From Alteromonas sp. 5E99-2 (GTDB lineage: Bacteria; Pseudomonadota; Gammaproteobacteria; Enterobacterales; Alteromonadaceae): 64,000 nucleotides of DNA. The translations under genes were made by a program, and so were the position numbers. The notes under the pieces were generated by a model. It was given only the letters and a program-made list of their open reading frames with translations, did no database searches and was not told the DNA's origin. Shown piece after piece: positions 21,979-30,891 of the stretch; the first letter of the stretch is position 1, and each line of letters opens with the position of its first letter. The stretch spans positions 124,001 to 188,000 of the forward strand of contig NZ_JAFNJE010000002.1 of NCBI RefSeq assembly GCF_017368475.1, given 5' to 3'.

Positions 21979-22983
21979 GTGGCTAAAAAACCCAAACTTA
22001 CACGGCAACAAAAGTTGCGTGTTGCTCAAAACAGAAAAAAACGCCTATCTAACGATGCATCGAATTTAGACGATGCAATCAAAGGGCGGGTCGTTGGCCG
22101 CTTCGGAAAACAAGCAAATGTTGAAACCGATAACGGACTTATGCGTTGCCATATTCGCCGAACCATTGACTCAGTTGTCTGCGGTGATAGCGTTTTGGTG
22201 TCTCGCGAAAATGATAGTGACGCAAAAATACAAGGCATTATTGAGCTTGTTCACGACAGAGTAAATGTATTGTCTCGCCCTGATTTTTACGATGGTGTAA
22301 AACCCGTAGCGGCAAATGTCGATCAAATCATCGTTGTCAGCTCGGTCTTACCTGAGTTTTCTCCTCACATCATTGATCGTTATTTAGTGGCATGTGAAGA
22401 CATTGGCATTTCCCCAATTTTATTGGTGAATAAGTTTGAGCTTGCCAATGAAGAAGAGCAGCACAGCATTAAAACAACAATGGAGAGTTATCAGTCTTTA
22501 GGCTATCACGTGGTAATGACCAGCTGTAAAACCAAAGAAGGTTTGAATGCTTTAACCGAATTACTTGATAACCAAACCAGCATTTTTGTTGGTCAATCAG
22601 GTGTTGGAAAATCCAGTTTAATCAATCAAGTATTACCCAATGCCGATGAACTCGTTGGCGATATTTCAGACAATTCAGGTTTGGGCCAACATACAACCAC
22701 TGCTTCAAAATTACTTAGCCTGCCTTCAGGAGGTGAATTAATTGACAGCCCCGGCGTAAGAGAATTTGGCTTGTGGCACCTCCCCGAAGAAAAAGTGACT
22801 TGGGGATTTCGGGAATTCAGAGATTTAGTCGGCGGGTGTAAATTCCGCGATTGTAAGCATTTAAATGATCCCGGCTGCATTATTCGAGCGGCGGTGGAAA
22901 AAGGGGAGATTAGCCAACAGCGCTTCGACAGCTACCATAGAATAATCACTTCCATGTCTGAACAAAAACCCTCATATCTATGA
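21979..22983 (+). CDS. rsgA: Small ribosomal subunit biogenesis GTPase RsgA
   Basis: Circularly permuted GTPase that helps mature the 30S decoding centre. It has 334 residues. An N-terminal basic tail and OB fold are followed by the permuted GTPase order: G4 NKFEL, then G1 GQSGVGKSSLIN, G2/G3 with DSPGVREFG, and finally a zinc knuckle CKFRDCKHLNDPGC. The start is GTG at 21979; no in-frame ATG precedes it, and the resulting N-terminus (MAKKPKLTRQQKLRV) matches the family. It leads rsgA-psd, 72 bases before psd. Confidence 0.97.
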   Translation: MAKKPKLTRQQKLRVAQNRKKRLSNDASNLDDAIKGRVVGRFGKQANVETDNGLMRCHIRRTIDSVVCGDSVLVSRENDSDAKIQGIIELVHDRVNVLSRPDFYDGVKPVAANVDQIIVVSSVLPEFSPHIIDRYLVACEDIGISPILLVNKFELANEEEQHSIKTTMESYQSLGYHVVMTSCKTKEGLNALTELLDNQTSIFVGQSGVGKSSLINQVLPNADELVGDISDNSGLGQHTTTASKLLSLPSGGELIDSPGVREFGLWHLPEEKVTWGFREFRDLVGGCKFRDCKHLNDPGCIIRAAVEKGEISQQRFDSYHRIITSMSEQKPSYL

Positions 22984-23055
22984 CAAACGTTAATTTCTGC
23001 CATTTACATCATGTTCTAAGGTACACTATCCGTGTTTTTATAATGGAGGCGGTCG

Positions 23056-23922
23056 GTGCTCAATTGGTTCAAGGTTAATCTTCAATACATTCTTCCTAAG
23101 CATGCTTTATCTAGGCTAGTTGGATTACTCGCCAGTGCTAAATGTGGTGCATTAACCACAGGGTTAATTAAAGTTTTCATAAAAGCCTTTAAAGTCGACA
23201 TGACGGAAGCTGTGCATGAAAACGCCGAAGACTACGACACTTTCAACGCTTTTTTTACTCGCCCATTAAAACCCGAAGCCCGTCCAATAGACGACAATGA
23301 ACAGTCTATTATTCACGCGGTAGACGGAGCAGTGAGTCAAGCTGGACCCATTGATAATGACAGTGTATTTCAAGCAAAAGGTCATTCGTTTAGTCTAACA
23401 GCCTTACTCGGAGGCTTTCCTGATTTAGCAACGCCATTTAAAAATGGTCAGTTTGCTACGATTTATTTATCTCCCAGAGACTACCACCGTATTCATATGC
23501 CAGTCGATGGCACGGTTACAGATATGATTTATGTACCCGGAGAGCTTTTTTCAGTGAATCCGCTTACCGCCCAAAATGTACCCGGATTATTTGCTCGAAA
23601 CGAACGAGTTGTGGCCTTATTTGACACTCCAGTGGGTAAAATGGCGATGGTACTCGTTGGCGCAACTATTGTTGCGAGTATCGAAACTGTCTGGGCAGGA
23701 ACAGTTACACCACCTGCAACAAAACAAGTGGTTCACTGGCGTTACGACAAAGAAGAGCAAGTTTCACTTAAAAAAGGCGATGAAATGGGACGCTTTAAAT
23801 TAGGTTCAACAATTGTAGTGTGTTTTGAACCTGATGCTGTCACTTTAGCCGCACTTACTGAAGGCCAGCCTACCCGCTTAGGCACTCATTTTGCGACCAT
23901 AAATACTGCGGAAAATAACTAG
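23056..23922 (+). CDS. psd: Phosphatidylserine decarboxylase proenzyme
   Basis: Inner-membrane enzyme producing phosphatidylethanolamine. It has 288 residues. Self-cleavage at Ser251 of LGST (249-252) would generate the pyruvoyl alpha subunit. The catalytic AVDGAVSQAG segment and the SPRDYHRIHMP histidine motif are present. The start is GTG at 23056, with a strong GGAGG 6 bases upstream. It follows rsgA, as in E. coli; the mechanosensitive channel gene that comes next there is absent. Confidence 0.96.
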   Translation: MLNWFKVNLQYILPKHALSRLVGLLASAKCGALTTGLIKVFIKAFKVDMTEAVHENAEDYDTFNAFFTRPLKPEARPIDDNEQSIIHAVDGAVSQAGPIDNDSVFQAKGHSFSLTALLGGFPDLATPFKNGQFATIYLSPRDYHRIHMPVDGTVTDMIYVPGELFSVNPLTAQNVPGLFARNERVVALFDTPVGKMAMVLVGATIVASIETVWAGTVTPPATKQVVHWRYDKEEQVSLKKGDEMGRFKLGSTIVVCFEPDAVTLAALTEGQPTRLGTHFATINTAENN

Positions 23923-23930
23923 CCTTATTT

Positions 23931-24794
23931 ATGGATCCCATTAAAAAAAGCCTAATCGGCTTACATATTACAATGGTCTTGCTAGGGGGTACGGCGTTAT
24001 TTTCTCAAATAATCGCCCTGCCTGCGCTAAACATCACCTTGGGTCGTTCTCTCTTTGCATTTGGTATATTGTTGTTCATTACCTTACTCGGAAAAGAACG
24101 AGTAATGCTCGATAAGCCCAAAGACTATGGATTTGCCTTCTTATTAGGTAGCTTAATGGCCGCTCATTGGGTGACATATTTTGCTGCAATGCAATACGCT
24201 GGTGTCTCTGTAGGGATTATTGCGCTATTTACTTTCCCTGTTATTACCGTTTTCTTAGAGCCTCTATTTGAAAAAAAACGTTTACACCTACGGGACGTTG
24301 TAAGTGCCATAACAGTATTAACCGGTATCGTTTTAATTGTTCCAACGCCAGATCTAACCAATGAAATCACACTTGGTGTAACAGTAGGTGTTGCTTCGGC
24401 TATTTTGTATTCACTTAGAAATTTACTTCACAGAAAACATTTTTCACACTACAGCGGTGTGAAAGCCATGACATGGCAAACCGCAGTAATCTGTGTAGTT
24501 TTACTGCCTTTCGGCAGCGTAGAGCTGATCGATGCAAAGCAAATAGATTGGCTTTATTTGCTAATTCTAGGTACCGTTTTCACCGCACTACCCCATGCCT
24601 TGGTCGCCCATTCTTTGCAACACCTAAGAGCAGCCACATTTTCTTTGATTGCCTCAATGCAGCCCTTTTATGGCGTGTTACTTTCAATTTTAATATTACA
24701 CGAATCGCCTAGCATTCAGACTTTAATAGGCGGTCTACTAGTGACTGCGGCTGCAATTTATGAGACCGTAATCACACACAAATCAAGTAAGTAA
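23931..24794 (+). CDS. EamA/DMT-superfamily transporter
   Basis: A 287-residue inner-membrane protein with ten predicted helices arranged as two EamA repeats (about 10-135 and 150-280). GRSLFAFGILLF and AATFSLIASMQPFYGVLLSILILHE are typical segments. Such permeases export metabolites or amino acids; the substrate cannot be told. It begins 9 bases after psd, and the glycerophosphodiesterase gene follows 6 bases after it, suggesting one transcript rsgA-psd-eamA-gdpD. Confidence 0.88.
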   Translation: MDPIKKSLIGLHITMVLLGGTALFSQIIALPALNITLGRSLFAFGILLFITLLGKERVMLDKPKDYGFAFLLGSLMAAHWVTYFAAMQYAGVSVGIIALFTFPVITVFLEPLFEKKRLHLRDVVSAITVLTGIVLIVPTPDLTNEITLGVTVGVASAILYSLRNLLHRKHFSHYSGVKAMTWQTAVICVVLLPFGSVELIDAKQIDWLYLLILGTVFTALPHALVAHSLQHLRAATFSLIASMQPFYGVLLSILILHESPSIQTLIGGLLVTAAAIYETVITHKSSK

Positions 24795-24800
24795 TCATGC

Positions 24801-25487
24801 ATGTTGATATTGGGTCACAGAGGTGCCTGTGGAGATGCGCCTGAAAATACGTTGCAAGCATTTCAACTCGCCATAGAACATGGCGCTGACGGTATAGAGT
24901 GTGATCTCATTCAGCACGACACCCAATGCTACATAATCCACGACCATAGGTTAGACAGAACAACCAATGCCACAGGAAAGTTAATCAACTTCAGTCATCA
25001 AGAATTAATGGTATTAGATGCCGGAAATAACGAAAGCATACCTACAATGGATGCGTTGTTAAACTGGCTTCCTGCAAACACGCTTTGCAATATTGAACTA
25101 AAATACCTTACTGACTCTGTTTTATTTTGTAGCCAATTAAAACAGATAATAAGCAACCACAATATCGATATCAGCCAGCTGCTTGTTTCATCTTTTCATC
25201 ATGGTTGGTTGAACCAAATCTCTCAGCAATTTCCAACGCTCCCCTTGGCTTATTTAATTGCTCATTACCCGCAAAATTTAGATAGCTACATCCAATCAAT
25301 ACCCGCCTCGACATTAAATGTTGCACTAGATGTATTAGATAAAGAAATGGTGCTAGCTGCCCACAGAAACAATAAGAAGGTGTTGGTTTATACTGTAAAT
25401 CACATCGATGATATTGCCGAATGTAAAAAAATGGGGGTAGACGGTATCTTTACCAATTACCCTTTAAGAGCAAGCCGTATTCGTTGA
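24801..25487 (+). CDS. Glycerophosphodiester phosphodiesterase, cytosolic
   Basis: Hydrolyses glycerophosphodiesters to sn-glycerol 3-phosphate and an alcohol. It has 228 residues without a signal peptide, so it resembles UgpQ rather than periplasmic GlpQ. Signatures: GHRGACGDAPENTLQAF at the N-terminus, the metal ligands in GIECDLIQH, HDHRLDRTTNATG, and IELK near residue 100. With psd upstream it forms a phospholipid-metabolism neighbourhood. The last 24 bases overlap the convergent MerC-like gene. Confidence 0.92.
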   Translation: MLILGHRGACGDAPENTLQAFQLAIEHGADGIECDLIQHDTQCYIIHDHRLDRTTNATGKLINFSHQELMVLDAGNNESIPTMDALLNWLPANTLCNIELKYLTDSVLFCSQLKQIISNHNIDISQLLVSSFHHGWLNQISQQFPTLPLAYLIAHYPQNLDSYIQSIPASTLNVALDVLDKEMVLAAHRNNKKVLVYTVNHIDDIAECKKMGVDGIFTNYPLRASRIR

Positions 25488-25913
25488 TTCAGTTTTTTTT
25501 ACTAACTTTGAGTCATTTTCGCTAGTTTCACACCCTCTACACTGGCGCATCAGCTTGATGTTACGAGTGTGCCCACTAATCAGCAACATGGCACCGACGA
25601 AAATAGTAAAGGGCTCACCCATGGGGCCAAAGATATCTTTATACCAATAGATTACACCGCCTAAACACAGCAAAATTAAAGGAATAGCACTACCGTGATG
25701 ACGTAAAAGGCCTATTGCCATAGCTATCGCCCCCATGCTCATTGAACTAACCAAAATAAGTCGTTCAAACCAGACTTCTGCAAAAAAAGAACTGGCCACA
25801 AGAGGAAGTAAGGGTATTAACACGGGTAAGGATAAGCAATGGATTGCACACAAAGTGGAAATCCAAATACCACAGCGGTCAAGGAAGTTAGATTGTGCCT
25901 TTGCTTCGTGCAT
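25464..25913 (-). CDS. MerC-domain membrane protein
   Basis: A 149-residue protein with four predicted membrane helices of the MerC family. The diagnostic CGIWISTLCAIHCLSLP has the CxxC-like pair CAIHC in the first helix. MerC in mercury operons imports Hg(II), but stand-alone MerC-domain proteins are common in marine bacteria without mer genes, and their role is unclear (metal handling is inferred). A C-terminal CRGCE and a terminal Cys may also bind metal. A perfect palindrome lies 38 bases upstream of the start. The 3' end overlaps the convergent phosphodiesterase gene by 24 bases. Confidence 0.82.
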   Translation of the reverse strand: MHEAKAQSNFLDRCGIWISTLCAIHCLSLPVLIPLLPLVASSFFAEVWFERLILVSSMSMGAIAMAIGLLRHHGSAIPLILLCLGGVIYWYKDIFGPMGEPFTIFVGAMLLISGHTRNIKLMRQCRGCETSENDSKLVKKTESTNTACS

Positions 25914-25950
25914 ACATTACTACGTGTAAAAATTTGGGGCGAGATAATAT

Positions 25951-25967
25951 AACATTACTGTAATGTT
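25951..25967. promoter_or_regulatory. Palindromic candidate operator upstream of merC-like gene
   Basis: The arms AACATTA (25951-25957) and TAATGTT (25961-25967) match perfectly around CTG. The site lies between the yibQ stop and the MerC-like start, in promoter position for the latter. The AT-rich dyad has some likeness to Fur/Zur-type boxes, but the match is not close enough to name the regulator. Confidence 0.5.
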
Positions 25968-25991
25968 TGACAGCATTATATTGATTAATTG

Positions 25992-26798
25992 TTACTCAGG
26001 CGCAGTCGCCACTTCTAGGTCTAAGGCAAGGCTTTTCTCATTCGTGGGTAATGAAGAAAAGTAATCACTGACGGAGTAAAGCATAACCCCTTCATCTTCA
26101 ATGTTTTTTAATGCTTCAGCCAAATAGGCTACTGAACTTGGGTAAGGATGAGCGATGCCAATAGCGCGTCCGTGCTTTTTCGCAATTCTTATCAACCGCG
26201 CTAATTGCTTCTCATAAAACTCGACGGATTGTTGATGATCTAAGAATACATGCCTTTTATCTGTCGGTATCCCTACTTCTTTTGCCGTTTCATACGCAAT
26301 AGAACTAGCGCTAGTCCGGCTGTCTAAAAAAAAGAGTGAGCGTTGTTTTAATGCGTGCATTAAATCTGACATGGTATCCGACTGCGCAGTAAGGTAGCTA
26401 CCCATATGATTATTCACACCAATAACATAGGGAATATTGACCAGCGCGTCGGAAACTTTGCGCTCGATATCCTCTTTGTACATATTCACAGTGAGGCCCC
26501 CAGGGCCTTGATTTGCATTGCGATTAGACGACATAGGTAAATGCAACATCACATCTCGCCCTTGTTCATGGGCTAATTTGGCAAACAATTTTCCGTGGGG
26601 TGTTTGGGGCAATACAGAAAATGCAACTTCCACGGGTAGTGATAGTGCATCGACTTCACTAAGATTATAGCCAATATCATCTAATACGATAATAACCTTG
26701 CCAAGGTTAGCATCAGAACTAGCAGAACGTTCACTGGCGAACAGAGTTGTTCCACATAAAATAAACAAGAAAAAGAACAACCTAACTGGGCTCAACAA
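25992..26798 (-). CDS. yibQ: Divergent polysaccharide deacetylase family protein (YibQ)
   Basis: A 268-residue exported protein (signal peptide about 1-20) with a NodB-like barrel of the divergent type (DUF610). It begins KVIIVLDDIGYNLSEVDAL and continues with VEVAFSVLP, VMLHLPMSS, GVNNHMGS and GIAHPYPSS, the family landmarks. Some zinc ligands of true deacetylases differ, so enzymatic activity is uncertain. It lies 107 bases after envC on the same strand, as in many gammaproteobacteria, which links it to cell-wall processing at division. Confidence 0.88.
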   Translation of the reverse strand: MLSPVRLFFFLFILCGTTLFASERSASSDANLGKVIIVLDDIGYNLSEVDALSLPVEVAFSVLPQTPHGKLFAKLAHEQGRDVMLHLPMSSNRNANQGPGGLTVNMYKEDIERKVSDALVNIPYVIGVNNHMGSYLTAQSDTMSDLMHALKQRSLFFLDSRTSASSIAYETAKEVGIPTDKRHVFLDHQQSVEFYEKQLARLIRIAKKHGRAIGIAHPYPSSVAYLAEALKNIEDEGVMLYSVSDYFSSLPTNEKSLALDLEVATAPE

Positions 26799-26905
26799 AA
26801 CACCTTTATTACTGTTTATTAGATAACTTCAAAATGAACAGAACACGTGAATCACACCATCGTGCCCATGATAAAAATCTTAACAAATTTCACATTTTAG
26901 TGAAA

Positions 26906-28078
26906 CTAAAAGTCGACCCATTGCATTGGATTTAACGCTTTGCCTTTGTGTCTAATTTCAAAATATAAATTGGGATAAGCTTGACCTCCGCTTTGACCCA
27001 ATAACGCCATTGCTTCACCTGAGCGCACTGTATCACCGGCTTTCTTGAGCAATGCTTGATTGTGCCCATATACGCTCATATAACCTTCGCCATGATCAAT
27101 AATTATCACCAAGCCAAACCCTTTGAGCCAATCCGCATAGAGCACGCGACCTTGATGAATTGCATTCACAGCCCCACCTTCAGCACCTTCAATAATAATG
27201 CCCTTCCACCTAACTTGTCCTTGTCTTCGCTTGCCATAGAGCTTTTGAACTCGACCTTTAGCAGGTACAAGTAAAGTGCCTTTGAATTTTGATAGGCCGT
27301 TGAGAGACAGGTCGTTTTCACGAGCCCGCTGACGAGCTTCCTCGGCTTCATTTATCGCTTTGATTAACGCTTCTTCATTTTGTAGTAATACTGCTATTTC
27401 GTCAGACTGAGATGAAATGGCAGAGTTAAGTTTTGCTAACGTAATTTGTCTATCTTCCTTTCGCGCTTTTAACTCTTCTGTTTGCGACGTTTGTGCTTTC
27501 AATAACGCCTTAAGCTTTACAGCAGCTTCTTCTAATCTCTTATTAATAGATTCTAATTGTTGAATATCGCTTCGAAATTGAGAAATTGCGCTTTGTCTGG
27601 CTTTATTAAAATACTGGTAATAGGTAAGGACTCGTTCGAATCGAAGCGCATCATCTTGGTTTAAAACCATTTTGGCATAGTCATAATTACCCGCCATATA
27701 GGCACTTCTCACTTGGGCAGCAAGTTGGCTTTGCTGTTGTGCCACTCTTTCCTTTAAATTCTCAGCTTGTACCTTTAGTGAAGCTTGTTCTTTACTGTTG
27801 TGACTCAATTCATTTTGGGTATTGTTCAACGCCTTAGCTGTGGCAGCAATGGCTAACTCAGACCGTTTTAAAATCGCTTTGAGTTCTTCAGCAGACGTTA
27901 AATTAGATTGAAGTTTTCTTTGACGCTCAGCCAATTCATTTTGTAATGCTTTTAGTTTTTCAGACTGTGATGCGTCGCTGGTTTGCGCTTGAACACAAAA
28001 AATAGAACTGAAAATCAAAAGTGTTAGCAACACAAATTTCAAAATAGAGTCAGCCTTGAATATAGAATCTGTTGTCAA
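26906..28078 (-). CDS. envC: Murein hydrolase activator EnvC
   Basis: Periplasmic divisome factor that activates the amidases AmiA and AmiB. It has 390 residues: a signal peptide (about 1-31, VQA-QTS), a long coiled coil (about 35-250) and a C-terminal LytM/M23 domain (about 275-390). The metal-binding histidine pattern is incomplete: NLYFEIRH appears where an active M23 has HLHFE, as expected of an activator rather than a hydrolase. The frame starts at a TTG (28078) preceded by GAGG; no ATG precedes the signal peptide. A weak TTTCAC/GTGAAA hairpin (26888-26905) follows the stop. gpmI, usually upstream, is absent. Confidence 0.93.
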   Translation of the reverse strand: MTTDSIFKADSILKFVLLTLLIFSSIFCVQAQTSDASQSEKLKALQNELAERQRKLQSNLTSAEELKAILKRSELAIAATAKALNNTQNELSHNSKEQASLKVQAENLKERVAQQQSQLAAQVRSAYMAGNYDYAKMVLNQDDALRFERVLTYYQYFNKARQSAISQFRSDIQQLESINKRLEEAAVKLKALLKAQTSQTEELKARKEDRQITLAKLNSAISSQSDEIAVLLQNEEALIKAINEAEEARQRARENDLSLNGLSKFKGTLLVPAKGRVQKLYGKRRQGQVRWKGIIIEGAEGGAVNAIHQGRVLYADWLKGFGLVIIIDHGEGYMSVYGHNQALLKKAGDTVRSGEAMALLGQSGGQAYPNLYFEIRHKGKALNPMQWVDF

Positions 28079-28177
28079 TGAACCTCAGTGTAACAAAGCA
28101 AGACATCAATACCACTGGTTTTCATCATCAAAATCGCTATACTCTGCGCTGTTTTAGGTTTCAGTGAGAGATATGAA

Positions 28178-28603
28178 ATGCAACAATTTATGGAATTTAT
28201 AAGTAACCATTTACTTCTATCTGCTGCTTGGATCGTCATCTTCCTGCTAATAGCATACAGCTATGTCACCGCAGCTATGTCACCGGTAAAAGCACTAAGT
28301 ACCCATGAAGCAACCTTACTCATGAATAACGAAGATGCTGTTATTTTGGACATGCGCGAAGTAAAAGCGTACAACACAGGTCATATATTAGGTGCTAAGC
28401 ACTTAAAACCGGAAGTGATTAAAAACAAACAATTTGGATCGCTTGAAAAATTTAAAGATAAACCCATTATTCTAGTATGTGCATTAGGCAATCTATCTAA
28501 AAGCACTGCGAATGAGCTTATACAGCAAGGGTTTGAAAAGACCAGTATTTTACAAGGTGGCATGAGCACTTGGGAAGCTGCTGGTCTTCCTGTCAGTAAA
28601 TAG
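28178..28603 (+). CDS. yibN: Rhodanese-like domain protein YibN
   Basis: A 141-residue protein with one N-terminal membrane helix (about 12-32) and a cytosolic rhodanese domain (about 40-138). The catalytic cysteine is Cys101 in LVCALGNLSKST, and the LDMREVKAYNTGHI entry motif is intact. Sulfur-transfer or redox function is inferred. It opens the plus-strand run yibN-grxC-secB-gpsA, in the same order as in E. coli, with gaps of 7, 24 and 9 bases. Confidence 0.9.
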   Translation: MQQFMEFISNHLLLSAAWIVIFLLIAYSYVTAAMSPVKALSTHEATLLMNNEDAVILDMREVKAYNTGHILGAKHLKPEVIKNKQFGSLEKFKDKPIILVCALGNLSKSTANELIQQGFEKTSILQGGMSTWEAAGLPVSK

Positions 28604-28610
28604 GATTATT

Positions 28611-28868
28611 ATGAGTAAAGTAGAAATTTACAGCAAAGGTTATTGCCCATATTGCATGAGAGCAAAAGCGTTGTTAGCAGATAAAGGCGTTGAGTACATT
28701 GAGTACCCAATCGACAAGCAGCCAGAACTTAGAGACAAGATGATTAAGCGAGCAAATGGCGGTTCAACCGTTCCTCAAATTTTCATCAACGATAAGCACA
28801 TTGGTGGCTGCGACGATATGTTCGCACTAGAACAAAAAGATAAATTAGACGCTCTTCTTAACGGTTAA
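28611..28868 (+). CDS. grxC: Glutaredoxin 3
   Basis: An 85-residue dithiol glutaredoxin with CPYC at residues 12-15 and the glutathione-binding segments STVPQIFI and GGCDD. It reduces protein disulfides and glutathione adducts in the cytosol. It lies 7 bases after yibN and 24 bases before secB. Confidence 0.97.
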   Translation: MSKVEIYSKGYCPYCMRAKALLADKGVEYIEYPIDKQPELRDKMIKRANGGSTVPQIFINDKHIGGCDDMFALEQKDKLDALLNG

Positions 28869-28892
28869 GAGCAAGAAAAAAGGAAAACAGTA

Positions 28893-29393
28893 ATGGCTGA
28901 AGAGCAAAAAGCAGCACCTGAAGGTGCAGTACAACAACAATTTCAAATCCAGCGTATTTATACAAAAGATATTTCATTTGAAACTCCAAATTCTCCGAAA
29001 ATCTTTTCTAAAGAATGGAAGCCTGATGTAAAGCTTGATTTAGACACCCGTTCAAACAAACTCGATGAAAACGTATTTGAAGTTGTTTTAGCCATTACTG
29101 CAACTGCGACAGTTGAAGGCGAAACTGCCTTCTTATGTGAAGTTCAGCAAGCGGGTATCTTTGCTATTGGCCAGATGCCAGAGGCAAACATTGCACACAT
29201 GATAGGTTCATACTGCCCTAATGTACTGTTTCCTTATGCTCGTGAAACTATCGCTAATTTGGTAAATAAAGGCACTTTCCCTCCTTTAAACTTAGCACCG
29301 GTTAATTTCGATGCGATTTTTGCAGCTTATGTACAAAAACGTAAACAACAAGCTGAAGCTCAAAAAGAAGCTGCCCCTAAGCTAGACGCATAA
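28893..29393 (+). CDS. secB: Protein-export chaperone SecB
   Basis: A tetrameric cytosolic chaperone that keeps preproteins unfolded and hands them to SecA. It has 166 residues. Typical segments are [17 protein letters not shown] near residue 17 and the strand [12 protein letters not shown]; the C-terminus with [14 protein letters not shown] is the SecA-contacting region. The AAAGGAAA ribosome-binding sequence precedes the ATG. It stands between grxC and gpsA, as in E. coli. Confidence 0.97.
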   Translation: MAEEQKAAPEGAVQQQFQIQRIYTKDISFETPNSPKIFSKEWKPDVKLDLDTRSNKLDENVFEVVLAITATATVEGETAFLCEVQQAGIFAIGQMPEANIAHMIGSYCPNVLFPYARETIANLVNKGTFPPLNLAPVNFDAIFAAYVQKRKQQAEAQKEAAPKLDA

Positions 29394-29402
29394 GGTTTAG
29401 CC

Positions 29403-30416
29403 ATGAGTAATCGCGATATTCAAAGATCGGTTGCAGTTTTAGGAGCAGGTTCCTACGGCACCGCATTAGCATTTTGTTTATCGCGAAATGAGGTCCCTAC
29501 GTTCTTGTGGGGGCGCTCAGATTCACATGTAAAATCACTTCAAGATGAACGAGAAAATAGTAAATACTTACCCGGATTCAAATTTCCTGAATCGTTAATA
29601 CCGGTTTGTGATTTACAAGAAGCCGTCTCAAAAGCCAATGACATTTTGATTGTTGTACCTAGCCATAGCTTCAAAACAATGTTGGAACAAATCAGCCCAT
29701 TTCTTACCCCTCAACATACCATTACTTGGGCGTCCAAGGGGCTAGAGCCGGGAACCAGCCGATTACTTGAAGAAGTCGCACAAGATGTCTTAGGCACAGC
29801 TTACCCGTTAGCGGTATTATCAGGGCCGACGTTCGCAAAAGAAATGGCCGCAGGATTACCGACTGCGATTTCCCTGTCTTCAGACAATCAAGAGCTCATT
29901 GATAGCCTTGCTAAAAAATTACACTGTAAACAGACGTTTCGGGTATATAAGAACGCGGATATCAAAGGCGTTCAACTCGGCGGCGCTGTTAAAAATGTTA
30001 TTGCCATTGGCGCAGGCTTAGCTGATGGCTTAGGCTTTGGTGCAAATGCTCGTACAGCGTTAATAACCCGTGGCCTAGCAGAGATGGTACGTTTAGGAAG
30101 TGCTCTAGGTGCGCAAGCTGAAACCTTTATGGGTATGGCGGGCTTAGGCGACTTGGTATTAACCTGTACTGATAACCAATCTAGGAATAGACGTTTTGGT
30201 TTAGCTCTAGGCAAAGGTAATAACGTTGAACAAGCCATTGAAGAAATTGGCCAAGTAGTGGAAGGTTATCGCAATACACAACAAGTAAAAACACTATCCG
30301 AACGCTACGGAATAGAAATGCCGATTTGCGACCAAATATATTCTGTTCTTTATCAAGATAAACCGCCAAAAGAAGCTGCACTGGCTCTTTTAGGTAGAGA
30401 CATGAAAAGCGAATAA
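29403..30416 (+). CDS. gpsA: Glycerol-3-phosphate dehydrogenase [NAD(P)+]
   Basis: Makes sn-glycerol 3-phosphate from dihydroxyacetone phosphate for phospholipid synthesis. It has 337 residues. The N-terminal Rossmann motif is [12 protein letters not shown] (13-24), with [16 protein letters not shown] in the middle and the substrate-binding [28 protein letters not shown] block split around residue 195. cysE, which follows it in E. coli, is missing; instead trmL ends convergently 10 bases later. Confidence 0.97.
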   Translation: MSNRDIQRSVAVLGAGSYGTALAFCLSRNEVPTFLWGRSDSHVKSLQDERENSKYLPGFKFPESLIPVCDLQEAVSKANDILIVVPSHSFKTMLEQISPFLTPQHTITWASKGLEPGTSRLLEEVAQDVLGTAYPLAVLSGPTFAKEMAAGLPTAISLSSDNQELIDSLAKKLHCKQTFRVYKNADIKGVQLGGAVKNVIAIGAGLADGLGFGANARTALITRGLAEMVRLGSALGAQAETFMGMAGLGDLVLTCTDNQSRNRRFGLALGKGNNVEQAIEEIGQVVEGYRNTQQVKTLSERYGIEMPICDQIYSVLYQDKPPKEAALALLGRDMKSE

Positions 30417-30426
30417 CACCAATCTA

Positions 30427-30891
30427 CTAGGTTCCCGAAGGGTAACCTAGTTGTCTCCACGCTTCATAAACACATACAGATACTGCATTCGATAAATTCA
30501 TGCTTCGACTTCCAGCTAACATAGGAATTCGAACTTGATGGTCTGTGGCCATACTATCAGTTAGTGATTGCGGTAACCCTCTAGTTTCAGGCCCAAATAG
30601 AATCGCATCACCTTCTTGGTATTGTGCATCAGAATGCGCTAAGGTCCCCGTTGTTTCACAGGCGTATAACGTGCCTTTTAAATAGTGTTGAACATAGTCC
30701 TCGAGACACTTATGGCGCACCACATTTGCAAACTCATGATAATCCAAACCGGCACGGCGCACACGTTTATCGTCCCATTCAAACCCTAAAGGTTCAATCA
30801 AGTGAAGGTGAAAGCCCGTATTCGCGCAGAGGCGAATAATATTACCTGTATTCGGTGGAATTTCAGGTTCATACAATACGATATCTAACAT
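30427..30891 (-). CDS. trmL: tRNA (cytidine/uridine-2'-O-)-methyltransferase TrmL
   Basis: Methylates the ribose of the wobble nucleotide 34 in tRNA-Leu isoacceptors. It has 154 residues, a SPOUT-fold enzyme with [26 protein letters not shown] and [24 protein letters not shown] (split near MNLSNA), the three knot motifs. It is the last gene of the minus-strand run cpxR-cpxA-lipase-trmL; the upstream lipase stop abuts its start codon. A CTAGGTT/AACCTAG hairpin covers its stop codon but has no T-run. Confidence 0.96.
   Translation of the reverse strand: MLDIVLYEPEIPPNTGNIIRLCANTGFHLHLIEPLGFEWDDKRVRRAGLDYHEFANVVRHKCLEDYVQHYLKGTLYACETTGTLAHSDAQYQEGDAILFGPETRGLPQSLTDSMATDHQVRIPMLAGSRSMNLSNAVSVCVYEAWRQLGYPSGT

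Noticed and set aside
30426-30451. Hairpin ACTAGGTTCCC / GGG-T-AACCTAGT as terminator for gpsA or trmL
   Set aside because: It lies inside the end of trmL, carries a bulge and lacks a T-run on either strand.
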